A DNA stretch of 64,000 nt from Batillaria attramentaria (lineage: Eukaryota > Mollusca > Gastropoda > Batillariidae). Each line of letters begins with the position of its first letter. The first letter of the stretch is position 1. The notes below the pieces were generated by a model. That model saw nothing but the letters and a program-made list of their open reading frames with translations. It searched no databases and had not been told where the DNA came from. This document shows positions 35,575 through 45,899 of this stretch, piece after piece. The stretch lies in contig JACVVK020000001.1 in NCBI GenBank assembly GCA_018292915.2, positions 5,791,001 through 5,855,000 on the forward strand, read 5' to 3'. The position numbers and the translations under genes are program-made.

Positions 35575-37775
35575 GGAGCCAGGGTGGCCGAATAAGACAT
35601 AAGACATAAGACATTTATTAAATTTCCAAAAGAGGAACATTGTTTTGTGGTCTCTCATAAAAACATAAAATATGCCAAACACTCACTCATACGGCCATGC
35701 ACACTCATTCCACCTATTTACATGTTCATACACTCGTACCTAAAAATCTATCACAATGTTGCAGTACTATGAATAAATTACAACACTACACCCACATCAT
35801 TTCACATCAGCAGCACAACAGCAGAGGTGCACATAACTCTATCACAGTCAACGCCAGCTGACACCCAGCAAGAAACAACACGTCTAATTAGAATGTAAGA
35901 AATATCACATCAGCATCAACAAGCCTACCACACAACCCTACATCTGCTTATTCATTAGCCTAATAGACATTGGTACAAAGCTATTCATTGTTTTGAGTTT
36001 CTTGGCAGTAAAGGCTCTAAGCCGTCGGCCTGATGGTAATTTCTGATAATACTGAGATAAAATGTGGCCAGAATCATTCATAATACTAAAACCTTTTCTC
36101 ACCATTCTTTTCTCATACAACATACTCAGACTTGCTTGCCTTTCACCCACAACCTTGCTGCCTCTATTGACAATGCAGTTCAGCTTACTTTTGTTTTTTA
36201 CAGTCAGAGTGCCAAACCAGCACAGAAAAGAGAAAGTCAGAACAGATTCAATAAAACTGCGATAAAAGATCTGCAGAGTTTCAGAGCTAACTATGAAAAG
36301 AGCGTAGTCTGTACATACAAAACAGTGGTTGGTTACATTTCTTAACAATAGCTGTAGTGTTTGACTCAAAATTCAATTTATCATCAATGATGGTTCCCAG
36401 GTATTTATATTCACTCACACGCTCCACAGTCTCGCTTCCAATCACCAAGTCATTCACACTCACATCCTCCCTTCCAGAGCAAATCACCATTTCTTTTGTT
36501 TTCTTCACATTCAGTTCCAGATAATTATTCCTGCACCAGATACATAGTTCAGACACCTGCTGTTCAAAGTGAGTGTCTGACTGTGAAAAGTCTGTCAGTG
36601 CTGAATCATCTGAGTATTTGTATAGTTTACTAAGAGGGCTACTGCTCCGGAAATCATCCGTATAGATTGTGAAAAGAACCGGCGAGAGGACCGTTCCCTG
36701 AGGGGTCCCGGTGTGTGTAGTTTTGGAACTAGAAGTAGAATTTTGGAATTTCACAAGCTGTGTTCTGTTAACCAGAAAATCGATAAGCCAGAGAAGAAGA
36801 TTTGGTCTAACCTGCATGTCAACCAGTTTTTTTGCCATCAGGAATGGCTGTATTGTATTAAAGGCCGATGAAAAATCAATGTATAATATTCTCACATGAG
36901 ATCTGGGTTGCTCTAGGTGAGTGTATGTGTCATGTAAAACTGTCATGGTGGCATCTTCAACCCCTCTATTTCTCTTGTATGCAAACTGAAGGGGGTCAAG
37001 TTTGTGCTGAGTTTGATTCAGCAGGCGCTGGAGCATAATCTTCTCAAAACATTTCATGATAATGGGAGTAAGCGCCACTGGTCGATAATCATTTAATTCA
37101 GCTGGATTAGATTTTTTGGGGACAGGACAGATTTTTGATTGTTTCCACAGTGTTGGAATTTTGTTGAGCTTGACAGACATATTAAATATTTTGGCAAAGA
37201 CAGGTGCCAGCTGGCTACAGCACTCTCGCAAAACCCTTCCACCAAGACCATCAGGTCCTGAGGCTTTCCTTACATTAATCTTTTTTAGAATACTCTGTAC
37301 ACACTCTGGAGAAATTTCTGATTCAGTGTCAGCATCATCGCCTGCCGATGGAGTTTCTCTCACACAGTTGAGTGTTGCATTTAGTTCTTCTGTAAAATCA
37401 TATTTGTCAAAACGACAATAAAAATCATTTAGTCTCTCAGCAAATTCAACTTGTTCAGTAACATCTAAAACAGTGTCTCTAGCTTGTATCTTCTTCTGAC
37501 CAGCCATGCTTTTCAGACCTTGCCATGCGTCGTGCATATATCCACCACGAAACAGCAGTTCAATCTTATCTTTATATTCAGATTTCGCCTTCCTGATTTG
37601 TTGTCTAAGTTCTTTCTGTTCTTTCTGATTGGTAGCGCGTTGGACTTTCAATGCTTGGGCCGAGAGTTTGAATCCAGGCCGCTGGGGCCAAATATTTGTG
37701 CTGGCCTTTTTCTCGTTACCCCGTCTTTGATATCACCCTTATGTGGTGGAAAAAAGCGTTAAACTCCTAAACACC
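35573..37775 (+). repeat. SINE family A split by a LINE
   Basis: The first 20 bases of the SINE head (GGGGAGCCAGGGTGGCCGAA) are at 35573-35592. The continuation, starting GGTAGCGCGTTGGACTTTC at about 37631, runs through the body to about 37775. The intervening 2.04 kb is the minus-strand LINE. Joining the ends recreates the SINE with at most one or two bases duplicated. Confidence 0.82.
35593..37629 (-). mobile_element. Rex1/CR1-like LINE, 5'-truncated, with frameshift
   Basis: The reverse transcriptase frame runs from 37651 down to 36287 and shows KASGPDGLGGRVLRE, ELNDYRPVALTP, YIDFSSAFNTIQP, GTPQGTVLSPVLFTIY and the catalytic box YSDDSAL. The protein continues in another frame from about 36300 to 35938 (LQIFYRSFIESVLTF...), so an indel lies near 36290-36300. 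The 3' end is a short repeat tail based on ATGTCTT. No endonuclease is present. Clade assignment is by motif memory only. Confidence 0.78.
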
Positions 37776-39055
37776 CACCGTCCCACCCTCTCCCTCTGCC
37801 TCTCTCTCTCCCTTCTTCCCACACCCGGCCCCACCCCCAGTCACGTGGCTAATCGGTCGAGGTCGTAGAGGATCTAGTGTCATCGGTAGAACTTGGAGAG
37901 GGGAGAACCGGCAACAATAACAACAAAACAGACAAAATAAAATGAAGTTTGGAGAAACAACTTTGTAGGACGGGGCCGTTCCTCCTTGTTTTTTTTCTGG
38001 TGGTATTGGTGGTGGTGGTGAGGCTGGGGGGGGGGGGTACATTCAATATAGCAGTGTAGGAAGTGGGATGTAGCAGTGTAGCAAGTGCGGTGTAACAGTC
38101 AGTGTATCAAGTAGCGGGAAGCAACACATGTTTATATATGGCCTGTGTGCTGATTGATTCCTTCAACTGTGTGTCTGAGGAAAAGGGGTTTAAACTGTCA
38201 CTTTCACACAAAATTGCAAACGCTTTATTCAGGTCAGGGGTCTGACTACCGGCCCGGCCAAGCCTTTGCCAGGGGAGCTAAAAACATGGTTCGATGGAGC
38301 GTTTGATGACGGAGTGGTGGTCGTCTCCCTTGGTTCTCAGCTGTACAACATATTCAAGGTTTGACGGCCGTTAACTCTTGGAGAGAGTGGTTTAAAGCAA
38401 AATATGCGCAGACAAGAGGGAGTCCACCAGCTAATTTGCTGCCTAGCCATATTCTGTAGCCATGTGAACCAACAACAACAAAAATATTTTGCCTTCAAGC
38501 CTGAGCAATGGTCCAGATCCGTTCGTCAGTCATAATCTGGATCAGTAATACTGCCATGGCGAGTGCTAGCGTAAAACATAATACCTCAATATCCTAATGG
38601 AACTGTTAGTCATTTGTGCCTTCAGCAATGTATGCTTTGTTACTGCCTTATAACTGCCAGTAACTGAAGAACACTTGGTTTAATTTAATCATTAGTCAAC
38701 TCAGTTTCATTAACTTGAGAGATTCATCTGATTTCATGAATAGCTTCCACGAAAGAGGCAAATTCGAAAAAATATCTTATTACAAAGAGTGCCCTGATGG
38801 TTGTGCAAGACATTTCAGCCAGTATGTCCTTCTTACAGGTCAAGGCCAAAGTCGTGATGAGATTGAACGTACAGAATGCCAAGGTGAAGGTCCCGGATCA
38901 CGTGATGACAGTTGACTGGTTCCCACAGAACGATGCGCTCGGTCACCCGAATACCAGATTATTTGTCTCACACTGTGGCAAGAACGGATTCTTTGAGGTG
39001 ACTTTGCTGTTTGTACTTTTTTTTTTTATTGGCACACATTTTACGTAATACCTTA

Positions 39056-39226
39056 GGGAAGCCAGGTTAGCCGAATGGAAGAGCGTTGAACTTCTAATGC
39101 TCGGGTCGTGAGTTCGTATCCCGGCTGGGGCCAAATATTTGTGCTGGCTTTTTCATCGTTGCCCCGTCTTTGATGTCACCCATATGTGGTGGAAAAGGAC
39201 GTTAAACCCCCAAACACCCACCCCCA
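39056..39226 (+). repeat. SINE family A, first of three in UGT copy A intron 6
   Basis: Nearly full length, flanked by the target duplication TAATACCTTAGGGA on both sides. The orthologous insertion in copy B is 62326-62506, whose head is less decayed. Confidence 0.8.
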
Positions 39227-39236
39227 CCTAATACCT

Positions 39237-39417
39237 TAGGGAAACCGGATTATCCGAATGGTAAAGCGTTGCACTTTCAATGCCCGGGTCGTGAGTTCGA
39301 TTCCTGGCTGGGGCCAAATTTTGTGCATACGTTTTTCTCGTCGCCCCGTATTTGATGTCACTCATACGTGGTGGAAAAGGACGTTAAACCCCCAAACACT
39401 CACTCACTCACTCAGTC
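39237..39417 (+). repeat. SINE family A, second in UGT copy A intron 6
   Basis: Diverged copy with CCGAATGGTAAAGCG head and GAGTTCGATTCC B box, followed by a CACTCACTCA-type tail. Present also at 62521-62690. A third, older relative is at about 39548-39720 (copy B about 62830-63005). Confidence 0.75.
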
Positions 39418-40341
39418 ACTTACTACATTTGTCAGGGAAATCCGGGCTGGTCCTATCTGTACAAGCAACTCGCTTAAAATTACGTACAGCGCGACCCATT
39501 TGAAAAAAACAAAATCTTTATTTCCTGCACGCATGGTGTACTTGTTTTTCCAGCCCTTTTACCCGGCCCTTGCACGGGTCTTGAGGTTAATTCCCGACTG
39601 GGAGCCCAACGTTTTTGCTGATTTTATCCTCCTCGTCCCGTCTTAGATACATGTATCACCTTTTCGGGGTAGAAAATGACGTTACACTCCAACCAACCAA
39701 GTAACCAAGCAAACACCCACCGGACCAACCACCCAAGCAACCAAACATACCAATCTGTACAGTAATATCTTTCTGTCCCTACTTACATATTTTGGTTAAT
39801 TTCAGTTTGTACTCTGTGCGGGATCAGTGTTATCTGAGTGGTTTCTGACTACAATTCTACAAATTTACCTATAAACAGCCCATGAACTTTCTCATCAGGT
39901 TTTTGTTCCCTGTAAAGCTTCTTTACTCTAACCGCCGGTTCCAGGGACTGTACCACGGTGTTCCTATTCTCTGCATTCCCTTCAACGGAGACGCGTATGG
40001 CACGGGTGTGCGGGTACAGGCGTTTGGTGTGGGTGGATCCGTCGACGTGCTGACGTCCTCAGCTGACGACATCGCGCACATCGTCAACAGCCTGATAGAC
40101 GACAGTGACGTGCACCAGCGGATGAAAACGGCCGCCACGTTGTTCCATGACAGACCGGAAACCCCTGCCCAAAGAGCGGCAACCGCCCTGGAGCACGTGA
40201 GCAAATATGGCGGCGAGCATCTGCGCCCGTCCTCGTGGGAGCTGGTTTTTTTGCAATACGCTGCTTTGGACGTTCTTGCTGCTTTGTTCTTGATCACAGG
40301 GTTGTTGCTGATTGGAATGTTTTTTGTGTGTAGATGGTTAG

Positions 40342-40655
40342 TGTTGTAGAGATCGCGAAAAGTCACTGCATTTCGATGGAAATTTCTAGACCATCCCAGA
40401 ACATGCGAGTGCAGTAACGTCAGCAGATTACGTAACCTCAGAAAGATTCCGTACTTGCCAGTATGTTACAGAATGTTCTAGATCTGACCTGTTAGTATAT
40501 AAGCAGCACTGCACAGCGTTCTGGGTTCTTCCTCTTTCATGAGTTTGTTCTTGCGCATCTTCTGTTAATAAAGCATTGGAGTTCTACTCTGTTGTATCCC
40601 GTGTCTTCTCTGCGAGTGCACCGAGAGAGCGACATAGCAGGAGAAAAATACAACA
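40342..40655 (+). repeat. 5' LTR of element 1
   Basis: Carries a TATA-like AGTATATAAGC at about 40494 and AATAAA at 40567-40572, so both promoter and poly(A) signal are present. It also supplies the premature TAG of UGT copy A. Confidence 0.94.
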
Positions 40656-40791
40656 GAAATATTTGGCGTCGCCGACAGGATTCGACATTGATCTACCTAC
40701 GAAGGGACAGTACTCTCCAGTACTCAAGAAACTCCAACTACAGAAGTTGCACCCCTTCAACTGTTGCAGCAGCGAAAATTGACGACTGACC

Positions 40792-43700
40792 ATGGCAGAG
40801 ACAGCGGAGCTGATAAAATTGCTTAGAGAGCAATTGGAACAGCAGAAGGAACAGATGAAGATTCAAATGGAACAGCAGAAGGAACAGATGAAGATTCAGA
40901 AGGAACAAATGGAACAGCAGAAGGAACAAATGGAACAGCAGAATGAACAGCAGAAGGAACAGATGAAGGAACAGATGAGGATTCAAGCAAAGCAGCATGA
41001 AGAAGAATTAGCAGTCCAAAGAGAGCAGATGGGTGCGTTGATGAAGATGATTCAAGTTCAGACACCGACTGGGGATTCCAGCGCAAGTACCCGTCCTCAC
41101 ACTTCTACTGTTTCGACCGCCGCTATTCCACCTTTCGCTGCCTTTGATTCCACTTCAGAACTGTGGCCTGACTACTGGTCAAGGTTCTGCACATTTCTTG
41201 TCGCCAACGCCGTTCCTGACGACCGCAAGGCTCAAGTCTTCCTCACTAATCAGACTCCGGCTGTCTACAAGCAACTGGCAAATCTGGCTGCTCAACAAAA
41301 TCCAAGAATGAATATCAACGATCTGACGATGGACCAAATCGTCGAGTTCATGAAAGAACAATTTGACCCAAAACTGTTCATAGTGCGAGAACGTTTCAAG
41401 TTCTGGAGCAACATGGAACGGAAGCCAGGCGACACACTCCAGGAGCTGGCAGCCCGTATACGTCAAGACGCGGCTACCTGTGACTTTCCTTCGATCCAAG
41501 ATCCACAAGATGAAGCTCTTAGGCAGAGATTCGTATGTTCTGTCAACAACGAAGCTGTCTTGAAGGCTCTTTTCAAGGTCAAGGATACCGAGTTGGATTT
41601 TGCCAAGGCTGTCAAGATCGCCATAGAGACTGAAGACGCGGCAAAGGTGGCCAAGGAAACTGTCTACGGTTCCAAGCCCAGACCGGTCAACAAAGTCAAG
41701 ATGAACAACAAAGGGGGTCGACCAAAGAGCCACCAGCAGTCTAACTCCACGACCAGCGATTCAGCAAAGTGCTACAGGTGTGGAAAGGCTCATAAAGCAA
41801 CAGACTGCTTCTACAAAGAATCCAAATGCAACTTCTGTCAGAAGATAGGACATTTGGAGGCTGTCTGCAGAAAAAAACTGCATCAACAGCAACAAGGGGG
41901 ACGACATTCTGCGAAATCTTCAGTGAAAAGTATCACAAAAGCAGAGCTTGTCAAAGCCATCCTCGGCGAAGTTCCCCAAGATACTCCTAGGTTGGACGTT
42001 CCAGTCACAATCCAGGATCAACAGTTCACGATGGAGCTGGACACTGCAACCACGGGAAATTTTGTTTCTGTGCCAGTCTGGAAACAACTGGGAAAACCGA
42101 AGCTGGATGACGTCACACATCGGTACGAGTCTGCCAGCAAGCACGACCTACCAGTGTTGGGCACCTTCATGGGCCAGACTAAGGACCCAGTGACTGGTAA
42201 ACAGAGCTCCATTCCCTACATCGTCACCAAGATCCCTGATCTCAACCTACTTGGACGAAACGCGACCCAGACTCTGGGAATTTCAGTGGACAATGCCCTT
42301 GGACTGAAGAGCATAGAGAGTCAAGTCAAGAGCGAGGGTGCAAAAGAATCGCATCCGAAGACCTCCAGCACAACTTATGCTTCTCTTCAAAAGGATTGCC
42401 ACACTCTCTGCGACAAGTTCCCAGATCTCTTCAAGGAAGAATTGGGATGTCTGAAGGATTTTGAGCTGGAAGTAAAGTTCAAGTCCGACGCGAAGCCGGT
42501 TTTTCACAAGGCAAGGCCGGTTCCTTTCGCTCTTCGTGATGACCTGACGAAAGGCTACGAAGAAGGCATCGCCAAAGGAGTCTGGAAGCCAGTCCAGTTC
42601 AACGACTATGGAACACCAGTGGTTCCAATTCGTAAGACAAACAGTACAGGCGCCCTGAAGCCAAAACTGCGGATCTGTGGTGACTACTCAGTCGGGATCA
42701 ACGATCAACTTGCTGATCACCGTCACCCAATGCCTCTCCCAGAGGAACTGATGCAAAAGCTGGGAGGAGGATTCGGTTACACAAAGATCGACCTCGCTGA
42801 TGCCTACAACCAGATCAAGCTGGCACCAGAAAGTCAGCGCAGACTAGCCCTCAGCACTCACCGCGGGGTACTTCTGCAACAACGACTACCTTTCGGAATC
42901 AAGTCAGCACCTGGTTATTTTCAGGAGATCATGGAAAATCTGACCAGTGATCTGCCTGGAGTTGCCGTCTTCCAAGATGACATACTCACCAGCGGGAAGG
43001 ATGCCAAAGATCATCTGAGCAACCTGGAACGACTACTCACGCGTCTGAACGACAAAGGACTCAGATGCCGTCGTGAAAAATGCCTGTTTGCTCAACCCAG
43101 TGTGGAATACCTTGGACACACTCTATCGGCTGAAGGAATCTCCAAAGGATCCAAAGTCGAGGCAGTCTTGAAGATGCCGCCACCTACGGATGTCTCAAGC
43201 TTGAAGTCTTTTCTGGGCTCAGTACAATTCTACGGGAAATTCATCCCAAACCTGGCTACTATGGCAGAGCCGCTGTACCGCCTGACAAAGAAGGCAAATC
43301 CCTGGAAGTGGGGAGAAGAGGAACAAGCAGCTTTTGAACAGCTGAAGAATGTGCTTTCCTCTGATCAAGTCCTTGTACACTTCGACCCAGAAAAGCCTGT
43401 GGGGCTGGCTTGTGACGCATCCAACGTTGGAATTGGAGCAGTACTGTTTCATCGCTATCCGGATGGAAGCGAGCGCCCAATTGCCAATGTGTCCAAGACT
43501 CTCACAGCTGCAGAAAGAAACTACAGCCAAATCCACAAAGAAGCCCTAGCCATCATCTATGGTTTGCGGAAATTCTACCAGTATCTGTACGGACGACAGT
43601 TCATACTGGTGACTGATCACAAGCCCCTGACGGCGCTGTTCGGACCAATGAAAGGGACACCACTTCTTGCAGCTAACAGACTAGCTCGGTGGGCCCTATG

Positions 43701-45216
43701 GCTGAACCAGTTCGACTACACGATCGAGTACCGGAAAACTGCAGATCACGGCAATGCAGATGCCCTCAGTCGCTTGCCTTCTGGAGACGACATCGACTTT
43801 GACAGGGAGGAGAGTGGGGACGACACGGACATGGTGTGCGCCATCCGAGTTCTCAGTCTTCAAGTCAAACCTTTCGACGCCAACATCCTTCGTCAAGAGT
43901 CAGGCAAAGATCCAGTGATAGCTACAGTGATGCGCTACGTGCGCGAAGGGTGGCCGCTGAAGCACGCTGAGATCAACGAAGAAGTCAGAAAGTTCCAGAA
44001 GTTGTCTGATTCTCTCAGTACCTGCCACGGATGCCTCATCTATGGTACAAGAGTTGTGATTCCACAAAGCCTGCAGCCCAAGATCCTTGATCTTCTGCAC
44101 ATCGGACACTTCGGCATGGAACGCATGAAGCAGTTGGCAAGAACTGCAGTATACTGGCCCGGTATCGACGCTGCAATAGAGATGACGAGTCGACGATGTG
44201 ACTCATGCGGCGAACATCAAAACAAGCCATCCAAACCGCCAGTTCATCCCTGGATGTTACCAGAGAAGCCATGGAGCCGAGTTCACGTGGACCACGCCAT
44301 CAACTTCATGGGCACCAACTGGCTGGTGATCACGGATGCTTACTCAAAGTATCCATGCATCCACCCAACGTCATCCACGTCCACTAGAGCTACTCTAGAC
44401 CTGCTGGAAGAAGACTTCGCTCACTTCGGATACCCACACACGTTGGTCTCCGACAATGCAACCACCTTTGTTTCTGAAGAGTTCCAGAGCTGGTGCAAGG
44501 AACGTGGGATCACGCACCTGACAGGAGCGCCCTATCATCCTGCTACCAATGGAGCTGCAGAACGGCTGGTGCAGACTTTCAAGCAAGCTCTCAGGAAGTC
44601 TTCTCTGCCCCCGAAGCGAGCACTTCAAGAGTTTCTGATGCAGTACCGGAGAATGCCGACATCCTGCGGATTCTCTCCGAGTGAACTCTTGATGTCCAGG
44701 CAGATTCGGACAAGGATCGACACTTTGCTTCCCTCGCCAGCACACATAGCTCAGGGCAAGCAATCCAAGGAGGCATCTAAAACTCAGGTGACTCCAGACT
44801 CTGGAGGTGTCGCCAAGGTGACCAGACAGTACAAGGCTGGAGATCCAGTATATGCACTGTACTATGGACCTCACCATGCCAAGCAGCCCAGATGGGTACC
44901 AGCAGTGGTCAAGAAGTCTACGGGTACTCGCTGCTTCAACGTCAAGGTAGTTCCTCGTGGCCCAGTTTGGAGACGACACTGGGAACAGTTGCGCCCACGT
45001 TACGCTTCTGAAGAGGACAACGAACCTGGTGATTCAGCAGATGTCTCTGAGCTCCCGATCGACCATCCGTTGGAGATTCTGGAGAATGTGCCACCGACAC
45101 AGAACCAGAGCAGACCACGACTGCCCAGGACCAAGCCACCTGTTCCTGAGTATGGTCCAGACAACCCCAGACGATCCAAAAGAACACCAAAACCCAGAGA
45201 CAGACTTTGTTGTTGA
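40792..45216 (+). CDS. Gag-Pol polyprotein of Ty3/Gypsy element 1 (1474 residues)
   Basis: A single uninterrupted frame encodes Gag and Pol without a frameshift. It opens with a Gln/Glu/Met/Lys heptad-like repeat (residues about 10-80, a coiled coil), then a Gag capsid-like region. Two zinc knuckles follow: CYRCGKAHKATDC, with unusual CX2CX3HX4C spacing, and CNFCQKIGHLEAVC. Next come a protease with LDTATTG, a reverse transcriptase with FGYTKIDLADAYNQ, LPFGIKSAPGYFQ and the catalytic FQDDIL, RNase H (ACDASNVGIGAVLF, then YSQIHKEALA and TDHKPL), and an integrase with an H-H-C-C finger (ending RRCDSCGEHQ) and the D-D-E core (VITDAYSKYP, VSDNATTF, NGAAERLVQ). No envelope gene follows. The start ATG is 136 bp after the LTR. 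Confidence 0.96.
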   Translation: MAETAELIKLLREQLEQQKEQMKIQMEQQKEQMKIQKEQMEQQKEQMEQQNEQQKEQMKEQMRIQAKQHEEELAVQREQMGALMKMIQVQTPTGDSSASTRPHTSTVSTAAIPPFAAFDSTSELWPDYWSRFCTFLVANAVPDDRKAQVFLTNQTPAVYKQLANLAAQQNPRMNINDLTMDQIVEFMKEQFDPKLFIVRERFKFWSNMERKPGDTLQELAARIRQDAATCDFPSIQDPQDEALRQRFVCSVNNEAVLKALFKVKDTELDFAKAVKIAIETEDAAKVAKETVYGSKPRPVNKVKMNNKGGRPKSHQQSNSTTSDSAKCYRCGKAHKATDCFYKESKCNFCQKIGHLEAVCRKKLHQQQQGGRHSAKSSVKSITKAELVKAILGEVPQDTPRLDVPVTIQDQQFTMELDTATTGNFVSVPVWKQLGKPKLDDVTHRYESASKHDLPVLGTFMGQTKDPVTGKQSSIPYIVTKIPDLNLLGRNATQTLGISVDNALGLKSIESQVKSEGAKESHPKTSSTTYASLQKDCHTLCDKFPDLFKEELGCLKDFELEVKFKSDAKPVFHKARPVPFALRDDLTKGYEEGIAKGVWKPVQFNDYGTPVVPIRKTNSTGALKPKLRICGDYSVGINDQLADHRHPMPLPEELMQKLGGGFGYTKIDLADAYNQIKLAPESQRRLALSTHRGVLLQQRLPFGIKSAPGYFQEIMENLTSDLPGVAVFQDDILTSGKDAKDHLSNLERLLTRLNDKGLRCRREKCLFAQPSVEYLGHTLSAEGISKGSKVEAVLKMPPPTDVSSLKSFLGSVQFYGKFIPNLATMAEPLYRLTKKANPWKWGEEEQAAFEQLKNVLSSDQVLVHFDPEKPVGLACDASNVGIGAVLFHRYPDGSERPIANVSKTLTAAERNYSQIHKEALAIIYGLRKFYQYLYGRQFILVTDHKPLTALFGPMKGTPLLAANRLARWALWLNQFDYTIEYRKTADHGNADALSRLPSGDDIDFDREESGDDTDMVCAIRVLSLQVKPFDANILRQESGKDPVIATVMRYVREGWPLKHAEINEEVRKFQKLSDSLSTCHGCLIYGTRVVIPQSLQPKILDLLHIGHFGMERMKQLARTAVYWPGIDAAIEMTSRRCDSCGEHQNKPSKPPVHPWMLPEKPWSRVHVDHAINFMGTNWLVITDAYSKYPCIHPTSSTSTRATLDLLEEDFAHFGYPHTLVSDNATTFVSEEFQSWCKERGITHLTGAPYHPATNGAAERLVQTFKQALRKSSLPPKRALQEFLMQYRRMPTSCGFSPSELLMSRQIRTRIDTLLPSPAHIAQGKQSKEASKTQVTPDSGGVAKVTRQYKAGDPVYALYYGPHHAKQPRWVPAVVKKSTGTRCFNVKVVPRGPVWRRHWEQLRPRYASEEDNEPGDSADVSELPIDHPLEILENVPPTQNQSRPRLPRTKPPVPEYGPDNPRRSKRTPKPRDRLCC

Positions 45217-45250
45217 AGTTTGTTGTGAAACAACAATTTTGGTAGGGAGG

Positions 45251-45564
45251 TGTTGTAGAGATCGCGAAAAGTCACTGCATTTCGATGGAAATTTCTAGAC
45301 CATCCCAGAACATGCGAGTGCAGTAACGTCAGCAGATTACGTAACCTCAGAAAGATTCCGTACTTGCCAGTATGTTACAGAATGTTCTAGATCTGACCTG
45401 TTAGTATATAAGCAGCACTGCACAGCGTTCTGGGTTCTTCCTCTTTCATGAGTTTGTTCTTGCGCATCTTCTGTTAATAAAGCATTGGAGTTCTACTCTG
45501 TTGTATCCCGTGTCTTCTCTGCGAGTGCACCGAGAGAGCGACATAGCAGGAGAAAAATACAACA
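45251..45564 (+). repeat. 3' LTR of element 1
   Basis: Reads identical to the 5' LTR by eye over 314 bp, indicating a very recent insertion. Its AATAAA could end both element and upstream host transcripts. Confidence 0.94.
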
Positions 45565-45895
45565 GTTAGTTTGTAGGCTGATAAACAGCTTCCGAACAAA
45601 ACATAAATCAGATTGAAGATTGTACATGTACCTAAAATACTTCCATTTTTTTTGCCGAAAAACAACAACAAAAACCTACCAGTAGTAAGCACACATGAAC
45701 TCGCATGAATGCAAAAAAAAAAAAAAGCTCTAATGCAAGCGTTAACTAAGGTACGAACATGGTCAAATTTTATGTGACTGTAGTTTAAAAATCTTTTAAA
45801 GGTTTTATTGTATCTAACTGTTTCCGATGATATTTCAAGGCTATATGTTATATTCTTAATCATACTGCATTTCAAATAAAATGTAAGAACTGCCA
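45565..45895 (+). pseudogene. Displaced C-terminal codons and 3' UTR of UGT copy A
   Basis: After the GTTAG duplication the sequence continues the UGT last exon (VCRLINSFRTKHKSD, stop at 45614-45616) and then the 3' UTR with AATAAA at 45875-45880. It is collinear with 63599-63987 of copy B. The KHKSD end is a KxKxx dilysine motif now cut off from its gene. Confidence 0.88.
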
Positions 45896-45899
45896 CTTA

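Larger units (their letters stand above)
33848..40349 (+). pseudogene. UDP-glycosyltransferase copy A: exons 4-7 only, truncated by a retrotransposon
   Basis: Exons: 33848-34196 (E4), 38233-38358 (E5), 38839-38997 (E6), 39945-40349 (E7), all GT-AG and phase-consistent. E4 begins CLTLIPAYLNKPFALV. E6-E7 hold the UGT signature ([28 protein letters not shown]). Compared with copy B, E5 has lost 12 codons in frame near its end (YNI-FK instead of YNISAEMAD...). No exons 1-3 occur upstream, where the RTE LINE now sits. In E7 a Ty3/Gypsy LTR begins at 40342, so the frame ends RWLVL-stop at 40349 just after the transmembrane helix. The original last codons survive at 45565-45616 beyond the element. 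It could also be read as an expressed partial gene, but lack of the acceptor-binding half makes a pseudogene more likely. Confidence 0.85.
40342..45564 (+). mobile_element. Ty3/Gypsy LTR retrotransposon 1, intact
   Basis: The element is 5223 bp with 314-bp LTRs (40342-40655 and 45251-45564) that begin TGTTGTAG and end TACAACA. I can find no difference between the two LTRs by eye. The target duplication GTTAG is at 40337-40341 and 45565-45569. A purine-rich tract GGTAGGGAGG precedes the 3' LTR. A primer-binding-like TGGCGTCGCCGACAGG lies shortly after the 5' LTR. It inserted in the last exon of UGT copy A, in the same orientation. Confidence 0.96.
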
